This document shows positions 26,355 through 34,597 of a stretch of DNA of 64,000 bases, piece after piece. The position numbers were made by a program, and so were the translations under genes. The notes below the pieces were generated by a model. The model was not told the origin of the DNA, did not search any database, and saw only the letters and a program-made list of their open reading frames with translations. How positions within the stretch are numbered: the stretch's first letter is position 1; every line of letters starts with the position of its first letter. Location of the stretch: positions 328,508 to 392,507 of the forward strand of contig NZ_LMPT01000019.1 of the NCBI RefSeq assembly GCF_001424425.1, given 5' to 3'. The DNA comes from Acidovorax sp. Leaf191 (lineage in GTDB: Bacteria > Pseudomonadota > Gammaproteobacteria > Burkholderiales > Burkholderiaceae_C).

Positions 26355-27151
26355 TCGTGTCGTTCCAAGTTCTCGTTGCGGGCTGCTTCCAGCAGGCCCA
26401 GGATCGGTTGCAGCCGCACATGCATCTCGGCCAGAAGCAGCGCCTGCATGTCGCGCTCGAACGCGTGCAGCCACCCTCCGGGTTGCCGCCAGCGCTGGGG
26501 TTCATCCGGCAGCCCCTGGGCCGAAAGCCGCTCCTGGTGGGCGCGGCGCAATTGCACCAGGCGCCGGTCCAGGTGGGCGGACAAGGAGGCCCACAGGCGC
26601 TGCTCGCGCACAAAGCTCAGTTGTTCCATCACGGTGTCCAGGGCCGCCAGTTGCCTCAGGCCTCGGGAGCGTTGCGACACCCCGTGGCGCACCTGCGCGC
26701 GCAAACCCAAGAGCTTCGCATCCATCTGCTTTTGCAGGCCCAGGTAGCGCGGCGCATGAAAGCCGTACTCGGCCTCGGCCTGCAGGTTGGGCGCCTGGGC
26801 ACGCGTGTTGTCGGCCCGCTCGCGTGCCGGCTTGGGGGGCACGGGTTTGGACGACGCCAGCGCCGTCAGCTCCGCCTGGGTGCGCTCGTACAGCGCCTGC
26901 AATGCCTGCAGGTCCGCCACGCCCGCACCAGGCGCCTCCCCGGCCGGAAAGGCATCGATGGCATGCAGCGACCGGCTGAGGGTGACCGCATCCACCGTGC
27001 TCAGCCACTGGCCCAGCTCTTGCGCCACATCGGCACGCGCAGCCGCGCCCGCATCGGCCTGCATCCATTGCTGGAGCAGGACCACGAGTCCTGAGCTGCT
27101 GAGTGTGTGTTGCGGATACATCCCTGAGAAACCATTCACTGCGACGGCCAT
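26351..27151 (-). CDS. DUF3348 protein, first gene of the cluster
   Basis: About 266 residues from MAVAVNGFSG; a later start at MYPQHTL (27121) is possible and no Shine-Dalgarno settles it. No signal or TM. It reads as soluble and helical: VLLQQWMQADAG and LGQWLSTVDAVTLSRSLHAID near the N-terminus, then a Lys/Pro linker, then basic and Gln-rich helices (QRSRGLRQLAALD, LVQLRRAHQERLS). It ends at the start of the DUF802 gene (ATGA overlap). The family is DUF3348 with no known function. Being first and cytoplasmic, it could be the effector or regulator of the stator-like pair. Confidence 0.82.
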   Translation of the reverse strand: MAVAVNGFSGMYPQHTLSSSGLVVLLQQWMQADAGAAARADVAQELGQWLSTVDAVTLSRSLHAIDAFPAGEAPGAGVADLQALQALYERTQAELTALASSKPVPPKPARERADNTRAQAPNLQAEAEYGFHAPRYLGLQKQMDAKLLGLRAQVRHGVSQRSRGLRQLAALDTVMEQLSFVREQRLWASLSAHLDRRLVQLRRAHQERLSAQGLPDEPQRWRQPGGWLHAFERDMQALLLAEMHVRLQPILGLLEAARNENLERHE

Positions 27152-27401
27152 CCCCCAAGGGGAGAAAGCACCAGGGAACCGGTCCCCCGCGGGCAAAACC
27201 GCCTATTTTCGCAGGAACCGGCCGACCGACCGCCGCGCGCCCCCCGGGGTTGCAGGTGTTACATCTGCGGCACACCGGCAACCCAGGGGGCAACCCATGG
27301 GCATTCCGCCCCACCCGCCCTTGATGAGCGACAAGTCCGGCACGCGTATTGCATGGTCCAATTCACGTCCGCACCCCGCACGGCCCTGCACTGCCCCATC
27401 C

Positions 27402-28061
27402 ATGCCGAGTTCTCCTGCCAGCTCTGTCCCGTCCTCCACCCCAGTGCCTGTGGCCGCACCGCCCGCCGCCGTGCCGCACACGCTCACCGAGGACGCGGTG
27501 GCCATCTTCACCGGCGTACTGCTCATCTCTCTGGGCGTCGCGTTTTTCACCACCGCGGGCCTGCTCACCGGCGGCACCGCAGGCCTGGCTTTCCTGCTGC
27601 ACTACGCCACCGGCATCGGTTTCGGCAAGATCTTCTTCGTGCTCAACCTGCCGTTCTACTGGCTGGCATTGCGCAAGCTGGGGCGTGCTTTCACGGTCAA
27701 GACCTTCATCGCGGTGCTGCTGCTATCGCTGCTGACGGAAATGCAGTCGCAATGGCTGCAGTTCGCGCAGTTGCAGCCGTTGTACGCCGCCATCGCCGGT
27801 GGCTTGATCACCGGCACCGGTTTTCTGGTGCTGTTTCGCCACCGCTGCAGCCTGGGCGGCGTGGGCATCGCCGCGCTGTACCTGCAGGACCGCTACGGCT
27901 GGCGCGCCGGCAAGGTGCAGATGGCTGTGGACTGCTGCATCGTGCTGCTGGCCCTGTGGACGGTGGAGCCCATGCGCGTGGCCTGGTCGATGGCGGGCGC
28001 CGTGGCGCTGAACCTGGTGCTGGCCATGAACCACCGGCCAGGGCGCTACATGGCGGTGTGA
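27402..28061 (+). CDS. YitT family membrane protein
   Basis: 219 residues from the ATG at 27402 (MPSSPASSVPSS); the frame is open further upstream without conserved features. After a low-complexity N-terminus there are five or six TM segments. The first (AIFTGVLLISLGVAFFTTAGLLTGGTAGLAF, in part) has the Gly-rich TGGTAG that marks YitT/DUF161 proteins. Function in the membrane is unknown for the family. The C-terminus overlaps the stop of the convergent GGDEF/EAL gene by 16 bases. Confidence 0.9.
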   Translation: MPSSPASSVPSSTPVPVAAPPAAVPHTLTEDAVAIFTGVLLISLGVAFFTTAGLLTGGTAGLAFLLHYATGIGFGKIFFVLNLPFYWLALRKLGRAFTVKTFIAVLLLSLLTEMQSQWLQFAQLQPLYAAIAGGLITGTGFLVLFRHRCSLGGVGIAALYLQDRYGWRAGKVQMAVDCCIVLLALWTVEPMRVAWSMAGAVALNLVLAMNHRPGRYMAV

Positions 28062-31000
28062 GGCGGGCCTTCGTCGCTGCCCGGCACGTTGCCCCGCGCG
28101 GCCGCTGCCCCACTGGTTGCAGGCGCCATGAGCCGCTGCTCGATCTCTTCCATGGGCACAGGCCTGCCCAGCAGGTAGCCCTGCCACAGGTTGCAGCCGT
28201 GGCGCTCCAGAAAGGCGCGCTGCTCTTCGGTCTCCACGCCTTCGGCGATCACGTCGATGTCCAGGCTGTGCGCCATGCCGATGATGGTCTGCACGATGAG
28301 CGCATCGGCCTGCTGGATGCCGATGTTGCGCACGAAGCTCTGGTCGATCTTGAGCTGGTCCAGCGGCAGCCGCGTGAGGTACGCCAGCGACGACTGCCCG
28401 GTGCCGAAGTCGTCCATCGAAAACCGCAGCCCCAGCGCGCGCAGGGCGTGCATCTTGTCGATGGTGTCGTCCACGTTCTCGAGCGCCAGGCTCTCCGTCA
28501 GCTCCAGCTTGAGCTGCTCGGGCCTTGCCCCCGTCTCGCGCAACACGGCCACCACCCGTTCCACGAAGTGCGCATGGCGGAACTGCCGGGCGCTCACGTT
28601 CACGGCCACCTGCAGTGACGATGTCGCCGGGTGGCCCTGCCAGCGCCGCAGTTGCAGGCAGGCGGTGCGCAGCACCCATTCCCCGATGGGCACGATCAGA
28701 CCCGTCTCTTCCGCCAACGTGATGAACTCGAGCGGAGCCACCATGCCTCGCACCGGGTGGTTCCAGCGGATCAGCGCCTCAGCCCCCACCATGCGCAGGC
28801 CGCTGCCCATCTGCGGCTGGTAGTGCAGCACGAACTGACCCTGCTCCAGCGCCACCCGCAAGTCGCTCTCCAGCGCAGCGCGGGCGGTGACCGCCGCCTG
28901 CATCATGGGGTCGAAGAAGCGGATGCTGTTGCGCCCGGCGGTCTTGGCGGCGTACATGGCCAGGTCGGCATGCTTGACCAGGTCTTCCACCGTCTGGCCC
29001 TGTGCGTCGAACAGCACGGCGCCCACGCTGGTGGTGCTGTGCACGTGGTGGGATGCCAGCTGGTAGGACTGGTTGAGTGCCAGCAGGATCTTCTCGCCCA
29101 CGGCCTGGGCCTGCTCGGCCGCCTCGGTGGCCTGCCCGCCCAGGTCTTCCAGCAGCACCAGGAATTCATCGCCACCGAGCCGGGCCACCGTGTCGCCCTC
29201 GCGCACGCAAGCCGCCAGCCGCTGGCCGACCTGCTGCAGCAGCACATCGCCCATGTCGTGGCCCAGCGTGTCGTTCAGCGTCTTGAAGTGGTCCAGGTCC
29301 AGGCACAGCAGCGCGCCCAGCATGCCCGTGCGGGCACTGGTGGCAAACGCCTGCTGCAGCCGGTCCATCATCAGGCGGCGGTTGGGCAGGTGCGTGAGGG
29401 CGTCGTAGAAGGCGAGTGTCTCGATCTCGCGGGCAGCCTGGGTGCGCTGGGTCAGGTCGCTGAGCATGCCGACGTAGTGCGTCAGCACGCCCCGCCCGTC
29501 GCGCACCGCCGTGATGCCCATGGAGTTCAGGCGCACCTCGCCGCTCTTGCAGCGGTTCCAGATCTCGCCGCGCCATTCGCCCGTGGTGTTCAGGCTGGCC
29601 CACATGGCATCGAAGAACGATTTGTCGTGGTGGCCGGACGCCAGCAGGCTGGCGGGGCGGCCGACGGCTTCTTCAGCGTCGTAGCCGGTGAGCCGCGTGA
29701 AGGCGCGGTTGGTGCGCAGGATGATGGTGTCCGGGCCGGTCACCATCATGCCCTCCTGCGAGTCGAATGCGATGGCTGCGATGCGCAGCTCGCGCTCGTC
29801 GCGCCGGCGCGCGGTGATGTCTTTGCCCACGCCCCGGTAGCCTGCGAAACGGCCTTCTTCGTCGAACACCGGCGTGCCGCTGACGGACACCCAGTATTCC
29901 TCGCCCGACGGGGCGACGCGCTGGAACTCGAAGTCGCGGAACTCCTCGTGCCGGGCCAGCTGCGCGCGGTGTTCTGCCCACTGCGCATCGCTCACGCCCG
30001 GAGAGTTCACCTCCCAGCGGGTCTTGCCGATGAGCTTGGCAGCCTCCTGCACGGGCGGGCTTTCGGAGCTGCCCTCCAGCCGCGTGAGGCGCAGTTGCGC
30101 ATCCTGCTCCCAGTACCAGTCTGACGACAGCGCAGCCAGCGTGCGAAAGCGTGCGGCGTTGGCCTGCAGCTGCTCGCGCGCCTGGTAGGCGTCGGTCACG
30201 TCGCTGAACACCAGCACCACCCCCACGATCTGGCCCTGCGCGTTGCGGATGGGGGCGGCGCTGTCCGCGATCTGGTACTCGGCGCCATCACGCGCAATCA
30301 GGGTGGTGTGGTTGCTCAGCTCCACCACTTCGCCGCCCGTCATCACCAGCTGCACGGGGTCGAGCTGCGCCTGCCGCGTGCTGGCATTGACCACGCGGAA
30401 CACATCCCGCAGCGGCCGGCCGATGGCCTCGGCCAAGGGCCAGCCCGTCAGGCGCTCGGCCACCGGGTTCATGCGCGTGATGTTGCCTGCCGCATCGGTG
30501 GCCATCACCGCGTCGCCGATGGAATGCAGGGTGATGGCAAGGTTTTCTTCGCTCTGGCGCAGCTGGACCTCGGCCGCCTGCCGCGTGCGGGCCATGCGGT
30601 CAAAGCGCCGGCCCAGCTCGGACAGCTCGGCCAGGCCCAGCGTGCGCTCCAGCGGCACATGGCGGCCCTGCGCCAGCTCGTCGGTGGCCGCAATCAGGCG
30701 CTGCAGGGGCCGGGTGACGGCGCGCCGCACACCGGCGCGCGCCAGCAGGAACGACAGCGCCACCCCCATCAGCAGGAAGGCCATGTCGATCCACATGTGC
30801 TTGTTGGCCTCGGCGTACAGCGCCCCCAGGGGCACCGTCAGGCTCATGGTGGCCACGGCCTTGCCGCGCGATTCGATCAGCGGCTGGAACACCACCAGGT
30901 GCGGCACCTTGGCCGTGGTGCGCTGCAGCACGCCCTGCCCGGACTGCAGCAGTGCGGCGCTGAACTCGGCGTCATCGTCCAGCACCGATCCCAGCTCGGC

Positions 31001-31663
31001 GGGGTCGGGCGGGAAGCGGGCCAGCACCTTGCCGTCCGGGTCGGTCACGCGGGCCACGGCGCCTTCGGGCAGGCCCAGGTCGGACAGGCGCCGGCTCCAC
31101 CACTCCAGGCCCACCACCGCCACGGCAGCGCCCACCGGCTGCGTACTGCCGGGTGGAATGACGGGAACCGCAAAGTTCACGCTCGCCACCTGCGCCGCCC
31201 GGTCGATCTGGAAGGCCCCGACCGAAAATTCGCGTTCCGTCAGGGCCCGCTGAAAGTACGGCCGGTTGGCGACGTTCACCGGCGCCTTGAGCGGGCGGGC
31301 ATTGCACAGCAGTTCCCCGTCGGCCCGCGGCACGCCGATGTTCACGTACAGGGGCTGCAGGGCCAGCACCTCGGCCAGAAAGACGCCGCATGCGGGTTGC
31401 GACGGATCGTGCACCTGCGGCAGCGTGGCCAGCTTGCCCAGGAAGTCCTGGGTGTACTGTATGAGCCGCTCCTGGCCCGCCACCACCGCGCGCAGGGTGA
31501 GCTGGGCCCGCTCCTGGGCGGCGGACACGCCTGCCAGCCGGTGCTCGCTGGCCTGGTGCACCACCAGTGCCGCGGCGGGGAGCGATGCCACCAGGATCAG
31601 CCAACGGATTCTGGCGGAGAGGGTGCTCCAGAGTGCGGCGATCCGAGGCGGCCACGAAGGCAT
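28046..31663 (-). CDS. Diguanylate cyclase/phosphodiesterase with CACHE-like sensor, HAMP and PAS domains
   Basis: Membrane c-di-GMP enzyme of 1205 residues from MPSWPPRI; AAGG precedes the ATG. Order: TM (about 19-36), periplasmic CACHE-like sensor (about 40-285), TM (about 291-312), HAMP (about 313-365), three PAS units (about 370-495, 500-620, 625-745), GGDEF domain (about 750-915) and EAL domain (about 925-1180). The GGDEF motif is intact at 830-834, with an I-site R821-x2-D824 in front. EAL is intact at 962-964, with ELTES, DDFGTG and KIDQSF. Both activities are therefore possible. A long upstream open frame is not used. Confidence 0.96.
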   Translation of the reverse strand: MPSWPPRIAALWSTLSARIRWLILVASLPAAALVVHQASEHRLAGVSAAQERAQLTLRAVVAGQERLIQYTQDFLGKLATLPQVHDPSQPACGVFLAEVLALQPLYVNIGVPRADGELLCNARPLKAPVNVANRPYFQRALTEREFSVGAFQIDRAAQVASVNFAVPVIPPGSTQPVGAAVAVVGLEWWSRRLSDLGLPEGAVARVTDPDGKVLARFPPDPAELGSVLDDDAEFSAALLQSGQGVLQRTTAKVPHLVVFQPLIESRGKAVATMSLTVPLGALYAEANKHMWIDMAFLLMGVALSFLLARAGVRRAVTRPLQRLIAATDELAQGRHVPLERTLGLAELSELGRRFDRMARTRQAAEVQLRQSEENLAITLHSIGDAVMATDAAGNITRMNPVAERLTGWPLAEAIGRPLRDVFRVVNASTRQAQLDPVQLVMTGGEVVELSNHTTLIARDGAEYQIADSAAPIRNAQGQIVGVVLVFSDVTDAYQAREQLQANAARFRTLAALSSDWYWEQDAQLRLTRLEGSSESPPVQEAAKLIGKTRWEVNSPGVSDAQWAEHRAQLARHEEFRDFEFQRVAPSGEEYWVSVSGTPVFDEEGRFAGYRGVGKDITARRRDERELRIAAIAFDSQEGMMVTGPDTIILRTNRAFTRLTGYDAEEAVGRPASLLASGHHDKSFFDAMWASLNTTGEWRGEIWNRCKSGEVRLNSMGITAVRDGRGVLTHYVGMLSDLTQRTQAAREIETLAFYDALTHLPNRRLMMDRLQQAFATSARTGMLGALLCLDLDHFKTLNDTLGHDMGDVLLQQVGQRLAACVREGDTVARLGGDEFLVLLEDLGGQATEAAEQAQAVGEKILLALNQSYQLASHHVHSTTSVGAVLFDAQGQTVEDLVKHADLAMYAAKTAGRNSIRFFDPMMQAAVTARAALESDLRVALEQGQFVLHYQPQMGSGLRMVGAEALIRWNHPVRGMVAPLEFITLAEETGLIVPIGEWVLRTACLQLRRWQGHPATSSLQVAVNVSARQFRHAHFVERVVAVLRETGARPEQLKLELTESLALENVDDTIDKMHALRALGLRFSMDDFGTGQSSLAYLTRLPLDQLKIDQSFVRNIGIQQADALIVQTIIGMAHSLDIDVIAEGVETEEQRAFLERHGCNLWQGYLLGRPVPMEEIEQRLMAPATSGAAAARGNVPGSDEGPPHTAM

Positions 31664-31898
31664 CAGCGACCTTTCAGGGGGACGGGGCTTCTTTGCGGGG
31701 GGGCATGGTTGACCATCGACAGCGCCGGCGCCAGCGGCCGGACAGCGTTTGTCCATCCTAATCAACTCCGCGCGAAATATGTACTCATATTTGCGCATGG
31801 CATCGGCAGAGCCACGTGTAGGAAGACGCCCTCACGGCTGGCCGGGTGGCAGGCGTGCGGCAACGCAACCCCGTGCGGGGCTCCCTTATCATCACGGG

Positions 31899-32444
31899 AT
31901 GCGTCGCGGCTTTTACTTCGTGCTGATGGTGGTGCTGGTCCTCAGGGGCCTGATGGGCACTGCCATGGCCACAGGCATGCTGCCGTCGGTACCGGCCGGC
32001 CCGGCAGCTGCCCCGGTGCACGGCGCCACAGGTGCCCACCCTGCGCCAGCCTACTCGTCCCAGGCCGCACCCGCGGCAGCGGCGCACGGTTTCAGCCCGG
32101 CCATCGTGGGCGTACCGGAGGCCGGCCATGAACATGGGCATGACCACGATCATGACCACGGCCACGGCCACGGCCACGGCCACGATCATGACCACGGCCA
32201 GGCGCCCGCAGAGGACTTGCCAGCCGTCGCCTGCCACGGTGCAACCGACGCCACAGGCGGCTGCAACGCGCACAGCCACCACACCAGCACCTGTTCGGCC
32301 TGCGACATCTGCCACTCGGCCATGCTCGAAGGCCCGGCGGCGCTGAGCCCCGCGCCCATACCGCAACGCTCGGGCCTGCCCCGCGCGTTCGCGCAGTTCG
32401 TCAGCGCCCCTGCGGCGCGCGCCATCAAGCCCCCCATCGCCTGA
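31899..32444 (+). CDS. His-rich exported protein of the copper block (DUF2946-like)
   Basis: 181 residues. A signal-peptide-like N-terminus (MRRGFYFVLMVVLVLRGLMG) precedes an Ala/Pro region and then a remarkable His/Asp/Gly run (HEHGHDHDHDHGHGHGHG..., about 77-105), encoded by a hexamer-type CCACGG/CATGAC repeat. Near the C-terminus is a Cys-rich unit, STCSACDICHSAM, as in small DUF2946-type proteins next to copper genes. The family call is tentative. It probably buffers Cu or another soft metal in the periplasm. It is first in the copper block, divergent from the GGDEF/EAL gene. Confidence 0.75.
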   Translation: MRRGFYFVLMVVLVLRGLMGTAMATGMLPSVPAGPAAAPVHGATGAHPAPAYSSQAAPAAAAHGFSPAIVGVPEAGHEHGHDHDHDHGHGHGHGHDHDHGQAPAEDLPAVACHGATDATGGCNAHSHHTSTCSACDICHSAMLEGPAALSPAPIPQRSGLPRAFAQFVSAPAARAIKPPIA

Positions 32445-32706
32445 TCTCCAACGCCCGAAGTGCGTCTGCACTCGGGGCCTGTGGCGCCGGCACGGCGTGA
32501 CTGCGCAGTTGGAGCGGTGACTTTCCCCCTGCTGACCGAGGCACCAGCCTGCACACCGCAGCGCTGCAGCCCACGGGACGTGCGGGGCGGAAAGCGCCGA
32601 ACACCGCGTGCGATCACACCACCAGGCGCCCCCAGGCCCCGACACCCCGGCTGCGTGCCTGCACCAGCCTGCAGCGCTCCCACGATTTCGTTGTCTGGAG
32701 ATCTCC

Positions 32707-33111
32707 ATGCGCTTTTCTGCACACCCATTTTTTCTGCGGACCTCGCGGCACACCGCGCACCTTGCGCTGATGGCGCCCTTGCTCGCGCCGCTGGCCCTGG
32801 CAAGCCCCGCAATTGCCCACGCTGCGGGTGCTGGCACCGAGCCCGCCGCCCACCACGGCGCCGCCGACCCTGATGCGCCCACCGCCCCGCTCACCTACCA
32901 AAACCTGGGGCCGCAACCCCCTGTGGCCCATGCCGCAGCGCAGCCCCTGCCCTGGCCACAGGCCAACCATGCAGTGGCCGCATTTCCCCGCGGCCACGCG
33001 GACATCCTGGCGTGGGAGACCCGCGAGCGAGCGGCGCGCCGGCCTGCCGCGCCCGCCGCGCCCGGTGCCGGGCCTCAACACCACCCCGCAGCACCGGGGG
33101 GCCAGCCATGA
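32707..33111 (+). CDS. Small exported protein upstream of the TolC-like gene
   Basis: 134 residues. Good Shine-Dalgarno (GGAG) before the ATG at 32707. The signal peptide is about 1-39, ending AIAHA. The mature part is His/Ala/Pro-rich (AAHHGAADPDAP, NHAVAAFPRGHADILAW) and ends with HHPAAPGG. No named family. Its stop overlaps the start of the TolC-like gene (ATGA), so it is part of that operon. The His content and setting suggest metal binding; this is inference. Confidence 0.75.
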   Translation: MRFSAHPFFLRTSRHTAHLALMAPLLAPLALASPAIAHAAGAGTEPAAHHGAADPDAPTAPLTYQNLGPQPPVAHAAAQPLPWPQANHAVAAFPRGHADILAWETRERAARRPAAPAAPGAGPQHHPAAPGGQP

Positions 33112-34595
33112 ACCGCAGCACCCTCCCCGCCGCAACCGCGGTACGCGCTGGCCGCCACGCCCCCTGCCGCTGGAGCCTGCTGGCCGCGGCAGCCCTGCTC
33201 GCCGGCTGCGCCAGCGTGTCACCCGACGGCCTGCGGGGCTACGTGGCCGCGCTCACCGCCCACCGTACCGGCAGCACATCCCGGGCGGCATTGCCTCCCG
33301 TTGGCGCGGCAGCCAGTGCGCAGGCACAGCAGGCAGTGCAAGCGCTGCTGGCAACGCCCCTCACCCAGGATGCTGCCGTGCGCATCGCACTGCTGAACAA
33401 CCCGGGGCTGCAGGCACGGCTGGCCGCGCTGGGTGTGGCCGATGCCGAGCGCGTGCAGGCCATCACGCTGCCCAACCCGCATGTCTCGCTCGCGCGGCTC
33501 CAGAACGCCCATGAGCGCGAGATCGAACGCAGCCTGGCGTTCAACCTGCTCGACCTCGTGACGCTGCCCTGGCGCACCGAGCGGCAGGCCGAGCGCCTGC
33601 AGATCGCCACGCTGCAAACAGCGCAGCAGGTGGTGGTGCTGGCGGCCGACACACGGCGCGCCTGGCTGCGCGCCGTGGCGGCGCAGGAGGTGGCCGGCGC
33701 GCACGACCGCATGGCAGCGGCCGCCCAGGCGGGCACCGAGTTGGCCCGCCGCATGGTGCGCGCAGGCAACTGGAGCCGCCTGCAGCTGGCCCGCGAGCAA
33801 GCCGTGCTGCACGCGGTGAACGCCCAACACGCCCGTGCCCGGCTGGCAGCCGCCACAGAGCGCGAGCAACTGAGCCGCCTGATGGGCCTGTGGGGCCTGG
33901 CGGCGCAGCAGTACACGCTGGCCGACCGACTGCCCGCGCTGCCTGCCGACCCGCTGCCTGCGGAGGGCCTGGAGGCCACCGCGCTGCGCGAGCGCCTGGA
34001 CGTGCAGGCCGCGCGCCGCCAGCTGGACACGGACGCCCGCCAGCAGGGCTGGCGCCGCGCGGGCGCCGTGTTCGGCGACATCGGCCTGGCCTACCAGCGC
34101 AACACCGCGGCAGAGCGCGACACCGGCCACCGCGAGATCACCCGCGGGTGGGAGCTGGACCTGCCGCTGCCCTTGTTCGACTGGGGCGGCGCAGCCCGCA
34201 GCCGCGCCCAGGCGCAGACACAGCTCAGTGCAGCGCAGTTGCAGGACACCGCCGTGCGCGCCCGCGCCGAGGTGCGTGCCGCGTGGCTGACCTACCGCAC
34301 CGCGCTCGACCTGGCGCACCAGCAGCAGGACGAGGTCGTGCCGCTGCGCCAGTTCATCACCGACGAGACCACCCTGCGCTACAACGGCATGCTCGCCAGC
34401 GTCTGGGAACTGCTGGCCCAGGCGCGCAGCAACACCCAGGCCGTGGCCGATGCGATCAACGCTCAGCGCGACTTCTGGCTGGCCGAGACCGACCTGCAAC
34501 TGGCCCTCACCGGCACATCCACCGGTACATCGCCCGAGTCCCTGCAAGGCCTGGCTTCCGGCGCCGCAGCCCCCTCCACACCACAAGGCCATTGA
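33108..34595 (+). CDS. TolC/CusC-like outer-membrane efflux lipoprotein
   Basis: 495 residues. The signal peptide ends with lipobox LLAGC, giving an acylated periplasm-facing N-terminus as in CusC/OprM. Two outer-membrane-factor repeats follow (QDAAVRIALLNNPGLQARLA, and later LDVQAARRQLDTDARQQ). The C-terminal part has the DLPLPLFDWGGAARSRA motif common in heavy-metal exporters. No RND pump or membrane-fusion gene is adjacent; the multicopper oxidase gene follows 2 bases after its stop, so it must work with partners encoded elsewhere or with a novel partner. Coupled by ATGA to the preceding gene. Confidence 0.9.
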   Translation: MNRSTLPAATAVRAGRHAPCRWSLLAAAALLAGCASVSPDGLRGYVAALTAHRTGSTSRAALPPVGAAASAQAQQAVQALLATPLTQDAAVRIALLNNPGLQARLAALGVADAERVQAITLPNPHVSLARLQNAHEREIERSLAFNLLDLVTLPWRTERQAERLQIATLQTAQQVVVLAADTRRAWLRAVAAQEVAGAHDRMAAAAQAGTELARRMVRAGNWSRLQLAREQAVLHAVNAQHARARLAAATEREQLSRLMGLWGLAAQQYTLADRLPALPADPLPAEGLEATALRERLDVQAARRQLDTDARQQGWRRAGAVFGDIGLAYQRNTAAERDTGHREITRGWELDLPLPLFDWGGAARSRAQAQTQLSAAQLQDTAVRARAEVRAAWLTYRTALDLAHQQQDEVVPLRQFITDETTLRYNGMLASVWELLAQARSNTQAVADAINAQRDFWLAETDLQLALTGTSTGTSPESLQGLASGAAAPSTPQGH

Positions 34596-34597
34596 CC

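Noticed and set aside
23805-26747. A very long plus-strand open frame opposite the DUF802 gene (about 980 codons)
   Set aside because: Antisense shadow of a high-GC repeat-rich coding gene; the translation is low in conserved features and has no domain, while the minus strand has TMs, motifs and coupled starts.
22404-27151. Calling the cluster a true Zorya system
   Set aside because: No ZorC, ZorD or ZorE gene is present; only the stator pair has the ZorA/ZorB plan, so it is reported as Zorya-like only.
32119-32210. CRISPR or microsatellite array near the His-rich gene
   Set aside because: Hexamer units are continuous and in frame (His/Asp/Gly); no unique spacers.
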